The notes beneath the pieces were generated by a model. It was not told the origin of the DNA. It saw nothing but the letters and a program-made list of their open reading frames with translations, and did not search any database. From the NCBI RefSeq assembly GCF_900115265.1, contig NZ_FOVU01000004.1, forward strand, positions 370,987-434,986: 64,000 nucleotides of DNA. The letters are read 5' to 3'. Shown one piece after another: positions 33,901 to 40,589 of the stretch. The position numbers and the translations under genes are program-made. The DNA is from Bradyrhizobium sp. Ghvi. GTDB taxonomy: Bacteria > Pseudomonadota > Alphaproteobacteria > Rhizobiales > Xanthobacteraceae. The first letter of the stretch is position 1. Each line of letters begins with the position of its first letter.

Positions 33901-34485
33901 AAGCTGGTCGACCAGGTCCGCGACGCCGCGGTGAAGGGCGGCTATGGCGATGCACTGCCTCGCGCCGTCGCAACCAACTATGCGAAGCTGCTGGCCTACA
34001 AGGACGAGTACGAAGTCGCGCGTCTCTTTACCGACGGGGCCTTCGAGCAGCAGCTGCGCGATCAGTTCGAGGGCGATTACAAGTTCAACTTCAATTTTGC
34101 GCCGCCGATCCTCAGCAAGGGCGTGGACGCGCTCGGCCGTCCGAAGAAACGTGCCTTCGGCCCCGGCATGCTGAAGGTTTTGCGAATCCTCGCAAAATTC
34201 AAGTTCCTGCGTGGCACCGCGCTCGACATCTTCGGCCGTAGCGCCGACCGCAAGCTCGAGCGTGATTTGATCACGGGCTACGAGAAGGACGTCGCCACCG
34301 TGCTGGGCCTGTTGTCGCCGGTCACGCACGACACCGCCGTCGAGATCCTGTCGCTGCCCGACCGCATCCGCGGCTACGGCCCGGTAAAGGAGAAGGCGGT
34401 GGCGGACGCCAAGGTGCGCTACGCGCAGCTCGCCGCGGATCTCGCCAACCCGCCACCCGCGCCGCGGCAGATCGCGGCCGAATAG
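30994..34485 (+). CDS. Indolepyruvate ferredoxin oxidoreductase family protein (fused subunits)
   Basis: A 1163-residue oxidoreductase with the TPP-dependent 2-oxoacid decarboxylating module and the gamma subunit joined in one chain. The N-terminal part has GYRGSPLGGYDQQLFA. The TPP domain has YFCSGCPHNTSTKVPEGS, GIGCHFMALWMDR and LGDGTYFHSG. A [4Fe-4S]-type cluster CEGCGDCSVQSNC is followed by further Cys and a C-terminal gamma domain with VGGVGGTGVLTIGALLG. Such proteins oxidise aryl or branched 2-oxo acids to acyl-CoA using ferredoxin. ATG 30994 (gaagagg upstream) is favoured over a GTG at 30958. The exact 2-oxo acid is unknown. Confidence 0.92.
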   Translation: MGINQGPISLDQKYTQETGHVFTTGIQALVRLPMAQIRRDRANGLNTAGFISGYRGSPLGGYDQQLFAARKHLEQYNIKFQPGVNEDLAATAVWGSQQLNLSPGASYDGVVGIWYGKGPGVDRCGDVFRHGNAAGSAKNGGVLCLAGDDHGAKSSTVPHQSDHAFISALMPYLYPSSIHEMIEMGLLGIAMSRYSGCWVGMKVITETVETTAEIDLTDEMKPFIIPSDFELPPGGLNLRWPDDRFEQDRRLQDYKGFAAIAFARANRVNRVTMDSPNARFGIMASGKSYEDVRQALRELGITEEVAAKIGLRLYKIGMPWPLEPEGVRQFAVGLEEIFIVEERREIVENQVKQELFNWRDDVRPRIVGKMDEHDKRFLTFAAELSVASLATSLTERLLRLNLNPEIADMLRAKADWFNGRQATQMQAVAPVSRTPYFCSGCPHNTSTKVPEGSRALAGIGCHFMALWMDRSTETFTHMGGEGVPWVGIAPFTKENHIFANLGDGTYFHSGSLAIRQSIASKANITYKILYNDAVAMTGGQRHDGDLSPQKIMAQLHAEGISEIYLVSENPDAYPADSIAPGVKKYHRDELQNVMKMCREYKGTSAIVFVQTCAAEKRRRRKRGLMEDPARRVMINPAVCEGCGDCSVQSNCISVEPLETEFGRKRAINQSSCNKDYSCVKGFCPSFVTIDGGAPRHRAPAELADIGELPEPASRPLLDKPYNIAVGGVGGTGVLTIGALLGMAAHIEGKASMILDMSGLAQKGGAVLSHVRLSDHPAEVTCSRIVTGTADLVLAADEVVAVAKDTISLCDSSRTRGIINSHVIPTADFILNRDFNFQTRKLNGLLETALHQDSVFFDFTKPAEQLLGDAIATNMMMMGYAYQKGLLPLSAESIEQAIEVNGVSIKMNKEAFRLGRLAVADPARLAGMLKGTDEVMAPKSLDVMTLDEIIEHRAKHLTAYQNARLAKRYRKLVDQVRDAAVKGGYGDALPRAVATNYAKLLAYKDEYEVARLFTDGAFEQQLRDQFEGDYKFNFNFAPPILSKGVDALGRPKKRAFGPGMLKVLRILAKFKFLRGTALDIFGRSADRKLERDLITGYEKDVATVLGLLSPVTHDTAVEILSLPDRIRGYGPVKEKAVADAKVRYAQLAADLANPPPAPRQIAAE

Positions 34486-34840
34486 GGCGGTCTCGGAGGG
34501 TGGGTTAGCCTTGCGGACTGCGCGCAGAGCCTCCGCTGACGCGGAAGTGGTAGGTTACGCTGTCGCTAACCCACCCCTACAATTTCTTCTTTGAAATCAA
34601 CCACCGCTCTACTGTGCATGGGGTTGTTTTCGACAAAACCGGTCTCTTCCGGTAAAACGAAGTCGCTTGTGTCGTCGGGCAAAACACCTTTAGGATTTTG
34701 TCCGTCGCTTCCTCGTTGAGAGGGAGCCCTTGCGCTAACACGCTGCCCTCTCGTGGGGCGGAATATTTCCGCGCTTGCCAATCAGCCCATCGCGGTTCAG
34801 AAAAAAGAGCCAACAAGAAACGCGAGCGGAGACCTCTGTT
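34486..34840. other. 355-nt gene-free spacer
   Basis: No convincing ORF. The left part is a palindromic repeat (34498-34576); the remainder is less GC-rich and contains no recognised motif until the Shine-Dalgarno-like gagcggag before 34841. Confidence 0.6.
34498..34576. repeat. Dispersed palindromic repeat, family F
   Basis: Inverted ends GGGTGGGTTAGCC and GCTAACCCACCC enclose a stretch with further short arms (CTTGCGGACTGCGCGCAGAG). It lies after the large oxidoreductase stop and resembles the 'gggtgggttagc' element dispersed in Bradyrhizobium. Confidence 0.7.
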
Positions 34841-35998
34841 TTGACCATCAAGGGCAAGGCCTACATTGCCGGGATTTACGAACACCCGACCCGGCATGCG
34901 CCGGATAAATCCACCGCGCAGCTTCATGCCGAAGTCGCCAAGGGCGCCATCGAGGATGCCGGGCTCAGCAAGGACGACGTCGACGGTTATTTCTGCGCGG
35001 GCGATGCGCCGGGCGGCGCCTGGCCGATGGTCGATTATCTCGGCCTGAACACCAAGAAGCTTCGTCACGTCGATTCCACCGAGACCGGCGGCTGCTCCTA
35101 CATCATCCATCTCGGCCATGCCGCCGAGGCGATCGCGGCGGGCAAGTGCTCGATTGCGCTGATCACGCTCGCCGGCAAGCCGCGCACCGGCGTGATGCCG
35201 CCGCGCGCGGCCGGCGCCGAGGTTGATTTCGAATCCGCGTACGGTGCGACCACGCACAATGCCTATGGCATGTGTGCCATGCGCCACATGCACGACTTTG
35301 GCACCACGAGCGAGCAGCTCGCCTGGATCAAGGTCGCGGCCTCGCATCACGCGCAATACAATCCGCATGCGATGCTCAGGGATGTCGTCACGGTCGAGGA
35401 TGTCCTGAACTCGCCGATGATCTCCGATCCCCTGCATCGGATGGATTGCTGCGTCGTCTCGGACGGCGGCGGCGCGCTGATCGTGACGACGCCGGAGATT
35501 GCGAAGAGCCTGAAGAGGCCGCTTGTGCGTCTGATCGGCCATGGCGAGGCGATGAAGGGCCCGCGCGGCGGCAAGGACCTCGATCTCACATATTCCGCCG
35601 GCGTCTGGTCCGGGCCGCGCGCGTTCGAGGAAGCCGGTATCACGCCGAAGGACATCAAGTATGCTTCGATCTATGACAGTTTCACCATCACGGTGCTGAT
35701 GCAGCTCGAGGACCTCGGCTTCTGCAAGAAGGGCGAGGGCGGCAAGTTCGTCGCTGACGGCAATCTGATCTCGGGCGTCGGCAAGCTGCCGTTCAACACC
35801 GACGGCGGCGGCCTGTGCAGCAACCATCCCGTCAACCGCGGCGGCATGACCAAGATCATCGAGGCCGTAAGGCAGCTGCGCGGCGAGGCGCATCCGAAGG
35901 TGCAGGTCAAGAATTGCGATCTCGCCATCGCCCACGGTACCGGCGGTCTTCTCGGAGTTCGCCACGCCGCCTCGACGGCTATTCTGGAGCGCGTGTGA
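34841..35998 (+). CDS. Thiolase-family protein (SCP-x/acetyl-CoA acetyltransferase-like)
   Basis: A 385-residue thiolase-fold protein: KAYIAGIYEHPTR start, STAQLHAEVAKGAIEDAGLS, GGCSYIIHLGHAAEAIAAGK and a C-terminal part with NTDGGGLCSNHPVNRGGMTK and AHGTGG, typical of the SCP-x/lipid-transfer thiolase group. Thiolysis of 3-oxoacyl-CoA is the likely reaction. TTG 34841 is taken as start (ten bases after gagcggag), giving MTIKGKAYIAG; an in-frame TTG at 34775 is less likely. The DUF35 gene overlaps by one base (TGATG). Confidence 0.88.
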   Translation: MTIKGKAYIAGIYEHPTRHAPDKSTAQLHAEVAKGAIEDAGLSKDDVDGYFCAGDAPGGAWPMVDYLGLNTKKLRHVDSTETGGCSYIIHLGHAAEAIAAGKCSIALITLAGKPRTGVMPPRAAGAEVDFESAYGATTHNAYGMCAMRHMHDFGTTSEQLAWIKVAASHHAQYNPHAMLRDVVTVEDVLNSPMISDPLHRMDCCVVSDGGGALIVTTPEIAKSLKRPLVRLIGHGEAMKGPRGGKDLDLTYSAGVWSGPRAFEEAGITPKDIKYASIYDSFTITVLMQLEDLGFCKKGEGGKFVADGNLISGVGKLPFNTDGGGLCSNHPVNRGGMTKIIEAVRQLRGEAHPKVQVKNCDLAIAHGTGGLLGVRHAASTAILERV

Positions 35999-36387
35999 TG
36001 GTAGATGCAAAGAAATATCCGGCCCCGGTCACGAACCCCGAGACGGCCGCGTTCTGGGACGCAGCCAAGCAGGGCAGGTTCATGATCAAGCGCTGCACCG
36101 CGTGCGGCGAAGCGCACTACTTCCCGCGTTCGATCTGCCCGTTCTGCTACTCCGACAAGACGGTGTGGGAGGAGGCGTCGGGCGAGGGCACGATCTACAC
36201 CTATAGCCTGATGCGGAAGTCGCCGACTGGACCTTACGCGATCGGCTACGTGACGCTGAAGGAGGGGCCGTCGGTGCAGACCAATTTCGTCGATTGCGAT
36301 CTGGAGAAGCTCAAGATCGGCCAGAAGGTGAAGGTGGTGTTCAAGCCGACCGACGGCGCGCCATTGCCATTTTTCACGCCGGTGTAG
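35998..36387 (+). CDS. Zn-ribbon OB-fold (DUF35) protein
   Basis: A 129-residue DUF35 protein: a rubredoxin-like zinc ribbon with CTAC and CPFC followed by an OB fold (GEGTIYTYSLMRKSPTGPYA, VQTNFVDCDLEKLKIGQKVK). DUF35 proteins partner thiolases and in several systems form complexes that bind acyl-CoA. Its start overlaps the thiolase stop by one base, indicating a complex encoded by adjacent genes. Confidence 0.92.
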   Translation: MVDAKKYPAPVTNPETAAFWDAAKQGRFMIKRCTACGEAHYFPRSICPFCYSDKTVWEEASGEGTIYTYSLMRKSPTGPYAIGYVTLKEGPSVQTNFVDCDLEKLKIGQKVKVVFKPTDGAPLPFFTPV

Positions 36388-36397
36388 TTCTTACTTC

Positions 36398-36540
36398 CCT
36401 TCTCCCCTTTTGGGAGAAGGTGGCGCGAAGCGCCGGATGAGGGGTCTTTCTCCATGGAAGGACTTTCACTGCGGAAGCAACCCCTCACCAAATGAGTTTG
36501 CTGCACCGTCCTCGCTGCCCTCTCCCACAAGCGGAGAGGG
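36398..36540. repeat. Dispersed palindromic repeat, family E
   Basis: CTTCTCCCCTTTTGGGAGAAG and GCGCGAAGCGCC hairpins on the left and CTCTCCCACAAGCGGAGAGGG on the right are inverted ends of a ~140-nt element, with GGGGTCTTTC and CCCCTCAC arms inside. It matches the well-known 'cttctccccttgtgggagaaggtggcgcgaagc' element of Bradyrhizobium. It lies in the spacer before the MaoC gene. Confidence 0.7.
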
Positions 36541-36586
36541 CTCTTCAACTGGCGGTGCCGAAGACATTCGGGAGGAAACAAACAAA

Positions 36587-37447
36587 ATGTCCGCCAGATA
36601 CGAAGAACTGAAAAGCCTGAAAAACCTCGGCCAGAAATATGCCTACGGCGATCGCGAAGTGATGCTCTACGCCTATGGCATCGGCCTCGGCGCCGATCCC
36701 ATGGACGAGAACGAGCTCGCCTTCGTCAACGAGGGCACGCTGACCCCGCGGCCGCTGAAGGTGGTGCCGACCTTTGCTTCCGTTGCGGCCTGGGGTTCGG
36801 GTCCTGGCGAAATGAACCTCAACCGCGTCATGGTGGTCGACGGCGAGCGCGACATCACCTTCCACCAGCCGCTGCCGGTCGCCGCCAACATCACCGCTGA
36901 CTCCTCCGTGCTCGAAGTCTACGACAAGGGCAAAGACAAGGGCGTGGTCATCAGCCACCAGACCGTGCTGAAGAACGAGAAGGGTGAGAAGCTCGCGACC
37001 CTCGTCGCCTCGCGCTTTGCCCGCGGCGATGGCGGCTTTGGCGGGCCGAACCTGACCCAGCCCGATCCGCACAAGATTCCGTCGCGCGCGCCCGACAAGA
37101 CCATCGACATCACGACGCGCCCCGATCAGGCGCTGGTTTATCGCCTGTGCGGCGACCGCAACCCGCTGCACTCCGATCCCGAGTTCGCGAAGAAAGCCGG
37201 CTTCCCGCGGCCGATCCTGCACGGCATGTGCACCTACGGCATCACCTGTCGGGGCGTGCTCCAGACCTATGCCGACTATGACGCGTCCGCATTCCGCCAG
37301 CACGTCGCGCGGTTCTCTTCACCGGTCTATCCCGGCGAGACCGTGACGATGGACCTTTGGAAGGACGGCAACGTGGTCTCGTTCGAAGCCAAGGTGAAGT
37401 CGCGCGGGGTTACGGTGATCAAGAACGGGAAGACGGTGCTGGGTTAG
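36587..37447 (+). CDS. MaoC-family enoyl-CoA hydratase (double hot-dog)
   Basis: A 286-residue enzyme with two hot-dog domains. The C-terminal half has the R-specific hydratase 2 motif: GDRNPLHSDPEFAKKAGFPR and PILHGMCTYG, in which Asp and His are catalytic. The N-terminal half (GIGLGADPMDENELAFVNEG) is the inactive-type partner, as in MFE-2 hydratase 2 domains. ATG 36587 follows ggaggaaac. It hydrates trans-2-enoyl-CoA, working between the acyl-CoA input and the SDR downstream. Confidence 0.93.
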   Translation: MSARYEELKSLKNLGQKYAYGDREVMLYAYGIGLGADPMDENELAFVNEGTLTPRPLKVVPTFASVAAWGSGPGEMNLNRVMVVDGERDITFHQPLPVAANITADSSVLEVYDKGKDKGVVISHQTVLKNEKGEKLATLVASRFARGDGGFGGPNLTQPDPHKIPSRAPDKTIDITTRPDQALVYRLCGDRNPLHSDPEFAKKAGFPRPILHGMCTYGITCRGVLQTYADYDASAFRQHVARFSSPVYPGETVTMDLWKDGNVVSFEAKVKSRGVTVIKNGKTVLG

Positions 37448-37455
37448 GCCTCGCT

Positions 37456-37546
37456 GTCATTCCGGGGCGCGCGAAGCGCGAACCCGGAATCTCGCGCTAC
37501 GACCTCTGGATTCCGGGTTCAACGCTGCGCGCTGTCCCGGAATGAC
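37456..37546. repeat. Dispersed palindromic repeat, family B copy 2
   Basis: GTCATTCCGGGGCGCGCGAA with the matching CTGTCCCGGAATGAC end, and inner arms AACCCGGAAT / ATTCCGGGTT. It lies between the MaoC and SDR genes. Confidence 0.75.
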
Positions 37547-37571
37547 AACAATAAAACAGGGAGAAGCCACC

Positions 37572-38450
37572 ATGGGACTACTCGACGGCAAGGTTGCGCT
37601 GATCACCGGCGCGGGCGGGGGGCTCGGTGAGGCCTACGCCAAACTGTTCGCGCGGGAAGGGGCTTCGGTCGTCGTCAACGACCTCGGCGGACCTCGCGAC
37701 GGATCCGGCGCTGACAAGTCGATGGCACAGCAGGTGGTCGACGCGATCAAGGCCGAGGGCGGCAAGGCGGTCGCCAACGGCGCCGACATCTCGACCATGG
37801 AGGGCGGCCAATCGGTGTTCGACGACGCTATCAAGCATTTCGGCCGCGCCGATATCCTGGTCAACAATGCCGGCATATTGCGCGATCAGACCTTTCATAA
37901 GGCCAGCGAGGCCGACTGGGACAAGGTGATCAAGGTGCATCTGAAGGGCACCTTTTGTTGCACCATGCCGGTGTTTCGCTGGATGCGGGAAAACGGTGGC
38001 GGCGTCATCGTCAACACCTCCTCGACCTCGGGCCTGATCGGCAATTTCGGCCAGACCAATTACGGCGCGGCCAAGGGCGGCATCTGGGGCCTATCCAACG
38101 TGCTGGCCATCGAGGGCCGCAAGTACAACATCCGGATCTGGACGCTCGCCCCGGGCGCGCTGACCCGCATGACCGCAGACCTGCCCCGCTATAAGGAGAA
38201 CCCCGGTGCGGCGCTGGGGCCGGACGGGATCGCGCCCGCCGTGCTATACATGGTCAGCGATTTGTCGGGCGACCAGACCGGCAAGGTGCTGGGCGTGTCC
38301 GGGCCCCGCGGCGTGCGCGAAATGCGGATGATGGAGATGGAAGGCTGGAAACCGCCGCACACGGGCTGGAACGCCCAGGACATCGTCGACCATGCCAAGG
38401 AGATATTCTTCTCCGAGGAGCAGATCAAGATGGGGGCGCGGCGGTTTTAG
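37572..38450 (+). CDS. SDR 3-hydroxyacyl-CoA dehydrogenase (MFE-2 type)
   Basis: A 292-residue SDR: cofactor motif TGAGGGLGEAYAKLFAREGA, then NDLGGPRDGSG, NNAGILRDQTFHK, a catalytic Ser and YGAAKGG. The stretch VNDLGGPRDGSGADKSMAQQV is characteristic of the dehydrogenase half of peroxisomal-type multifunctional enzyme 2. It should oxidise (3R)-hydroxyacyl-CoA. ATG 37572 follows gggagaagcc. It complements the upstream MaoC hydratase, and the pair equals the two halves of eukaryotic MFE-2. Confidence 0.92.
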   Translation: MGLLDGKVALITGAGGGLGEAYAKLFAREGASVVVNDLGGPRDGSGADKSMAQQVVDAIKAEGGKAVANGADISTMEGGQSVFDDAIKHFGRADILVNNAGILRDQTFHKASEADWDKVIKVHLKGTFCCTMPVFRWMRENGGGVIVNTSSTSGLIGNFGQTNYGAAKGGIWGLSNVLAIEGRKYNIRIWTLAPGALTRMTADLPRYKENPGAALGPDGIAPAVLYMVSDLSGDQTGKVLGVSGPRGVREMRMMEMEGWKPPHTGWNAQDIVDHAKEIFFSEEQIKMGARRF

Positions 38451-38456
38451 GCCGCC

Positions 38457-38578
38457 GTCATCCCGGGGCACGCGAAGCGTGAACTATGATGCGCAACTGC
38501 GCATCTGAGGATCCATGGTACAGCACGCGTAGCAGATAAATGGATTCCGGGCTGGTGCTTCGCACGCCCCGGAATGAC
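38457..38578. repeat. Dispersed palindromic repeat, family B copy 3
   Basis: GTCATCCCGGGGCACGCGAA to CGCCCCGGAATGAC, with inner segments GATGCGCAACTGCGCATC. It sits between the SDR gene and the aldolase gene. Confidence 0.75.
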
Positions 38579-38594
38579 TTAGAAAGAGAGACTG

Positions 38595-39548
38595 ATGAAG
38601 CTCACCGCAGACGCCAAGGGCACCTTCGCAATCGCGCCGACGCCGTTCCATGACGACGGCCGGATCGATGAACGCTCGATCGACCGTCTGACCGATTTCT
38701 ACGAGGAGGTCGGCTGCGACGGCGTCACGGTGCTCGGCATCCTCGGTGAAGCGCCAAAGCTCGACGCCACGGAAGCCGAGCAGGTTGCGGTGCGCTTCAT
38801 CAAGCGTGCGAAGAAGATGCAGGTGATCGTCGGCGTCTCGGCGCCGGGCTTTGCCACCATGCGCTCGCTGGCGAAGGCCTCGATGGACGCGGGCGCGGCG
38901 GGCGTCATGATCGCGCCGCCGCCAAGCCTGCGCACCGACGACCAGATCGTTGGCTATTTCAAGCAGGCGGCCGAGGCGATCGGCCCCGATGTGCCCTGGG
39001 TGCTTCAGGACTATCCGCTGACATTGCAGGTGGTGTTCACACCATCCGTGATCCGCAAGATCGTCACGGACAATCCGAACTGCGTGATGCTCAAGCATGA
39101 GGACTGGCCGGGCCTGGAGAAGATCACGACCTTGCGCGGCTTCCAGAAGGACGGCTCGCTGCGGCCGCTCTCGATCCTTTGCGGTAACGGCGGCACGTTC
39201 CTGGATTTCGAGATGGAGCGCGGTGCCGACGGCGCCATGACCGGCTACGCCTTCCCCGAGCTTCTGATCGACGTCGTCAACCTTTCCAAGGCCGGCAAGC
39301 GCGATGCCGCGCATGATCTGTTCGACGCCCATTTGCCGCTGATCCGCTACGAGCAGCAGCCCGGTGTCGGCCTGACCATCCGCAAATACGTGCTGCAGAA
39401 GCGCGGCATCATCGCCTCCAGCGCGCAGCGCAAGCCGGGCGCGACGATCACGGCAACCGCGAAGGCCGAGGTCGATTACCTCTTGTCGCGCGTCGCCCGT
39501 TTCGACAAGCGCGCCAATCTCAGCCCGCAGTCGAGCGCGGCAGGTTAG
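38595..39548 (+). CDS. Dihydrodipicolinate synthase / N-acetylneuraminate lyase family aldolase
   Basis: A 317-residue TIM-barrel class I aldolase. The Schiff-base lysine lies in CVMLKHEDWPG and the active-site Tyr in WVLQDYPLTLQ. The usual GTTGE phosphate/pyruvate-binding box reads GILGE, so substrate binding differs from true dihydrodipicolinate synthase. The location in an acyl-CoA operon suggests a 2-oxo acid aldol or retro-aldol step rather than lysine biosynthesis (inference). The Nudix gene starts 4 nt after its stop. Confidence 0.9.
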   Translation: MKLTADAKGTFAIAPTPFHDDGRIDERSIDRLTDFYEEVGCDGVTVLGILGEAPKLDATEAEQVAVRFIKRAKKMQVIVGVSAPGFATMRSLAKASMDAGAAGVMIAPPPSLRTDDQIVGYFKQAAEAIGPDVPWVLQDYPLTLQVVFTPSVIRKIVTDNPNCVMLKHEDWPGLEKITTLRGFQKDGSLRPLSILCGNGGTFLDFEMERGADGAMTGYAFPELLIDVVNLSKAGKRDAAHDLFDAHLPLIRYEQQPGVGLTIRKYVLQKRGIIASSAQRKPGATITATAKAEVDYLLSRVARFDKRANLSPQSSAAG

Positions 39549-39552
39549 CTGC

Positions 39553-40368
39553 ATGGCCGAGACATCAGCATCACGCCCGGCCTCGACGGTCCTCCTGCTG
39601 CGCGATGGCGCGAAGGCCGACGGCAACGGCCGCGGCGAAGTCGAGATCTTTATGATGGTTCGCCATCATCAGATCGAGTTCAACTCGGGCGCGCTGGTGT
39701 TTCCCGGTGGCAGCGTCGATGCCGGCGACCAGGAGATCGTCGCTCGCGCCGATCTCTATTCGGGCGGCGAAGGCTTAAGCGAAGCCGACCGCGGGTTTCG
39801 CATCGCCGCGATCCGCGAAACGTTTGAAGAGAGCGGCATCCTGCTGGCGCGCGCAAAGGGATCGAACGCGCCTGTTGATGCCAAACGCGCCGGCGAGATC
39901 GCCGACGCGCATCGCGTCGCGCTGAACGAGCACAAGATCAGCTTCCTGAAAATCCTCGACGACAACGGCCTTCAGCTCGCACTCGACACGCTCGTGCCCT
40001 ACGCGCACTGGATCACGCCTGAGGGCATGCCCAAGCGGTTCGATACCTGGTTTTTCCTGGCGGCCGCGCCGCCAGACCAACTCGGCGCGCATGACGGACG
40101 CGAGTCGACCGATTCGATCTGGGTGTCCGCGCGCGAGGCGGTGGAGGGCGGCGAGAGCGGCCGCTTCAAGCTGCCGTTCCCAACCACGCGCAACCTGATC
40201 CGGCTTGCCAAGCAGCCGAGCGTGAGCGCCGCGCTCGACCATGCAAGGGGCCTGTCGATCGTCACGGTGATGCCGGTCATGACCAAGACCGAGAGCGGCC
40301 GGCAGCTGCGTATTCCCCGCGAGGCCGGCTACGACGGCGAGGTGTTCGACGTTGGCGCTGTGGGCTAG
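39553..40368 (+). CDS. Nudix hydrolase, NUDT19-like (possible CoA diphosphatase)
   Basis: A 271-residue Nudix protein. The box is split: FPGGSVDAGDQE is separated by about 25 residues from FRIAAIRETFEESGILL, as in NUDT19/RP2p-type proteins. The later segment LVPYAHWITPEGMPKRFDTW also fits that family, whose members cleave CoA and acyl-CoA. It lies four bases after the aldolase gene in a run of acyl-CoA genes, so regulation of CoA ester pools is plausible (inference). Confidence 0.85.
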   Translation: MAETSASRPASTVLLLRDGAKADGNGRGEVEIFMMVRHHQIEFNSGALVFPGGSVDAGDQEIVARADLYSGGEGLSEADRGFRIAAIRETFEESGILLARAKGSNAPVDAKRAGEIADAHRVALNEHKISFLKILDDNGLQLALDTLVPYAHWITPEGMPKRFDTWFFLAAAPPDQLGAHDGRESTDSIWVSAREAVEGGESGRFKLPFPTTRNLIRLAKQPSVSAALDHARGLSIVTVMPVMTKTESGRQLRIPREAGYDGEVFDVGAVG

Positions 40369-40589
40369 TCTAGGACACTTCGATATCCGGCGAAGTATTA
40401 ATGGACGCAGACGCGCTAGGAGCTGGCGCTGCTGGTCGCGCTCGCCACGCCTGCGTCGTCCTTGGCGTTGCGGCCATGACGATCCCGGCGAGGGGCCCAG
40501 CGGTCGCTAAACCATCATGAAAGACAGCCCCTTCCAGCCGGCGGAGGCATGTTCCCCCGGAGGGGCGATACAGCGTATATTGGGGACAT

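Noticed and set aside
38595..39548. dapA for lysine biosynthesis
   Set aside because: Substrate box reads GILGE rather than GTTGE and the genes around belong to acyl-CoA metabolism.
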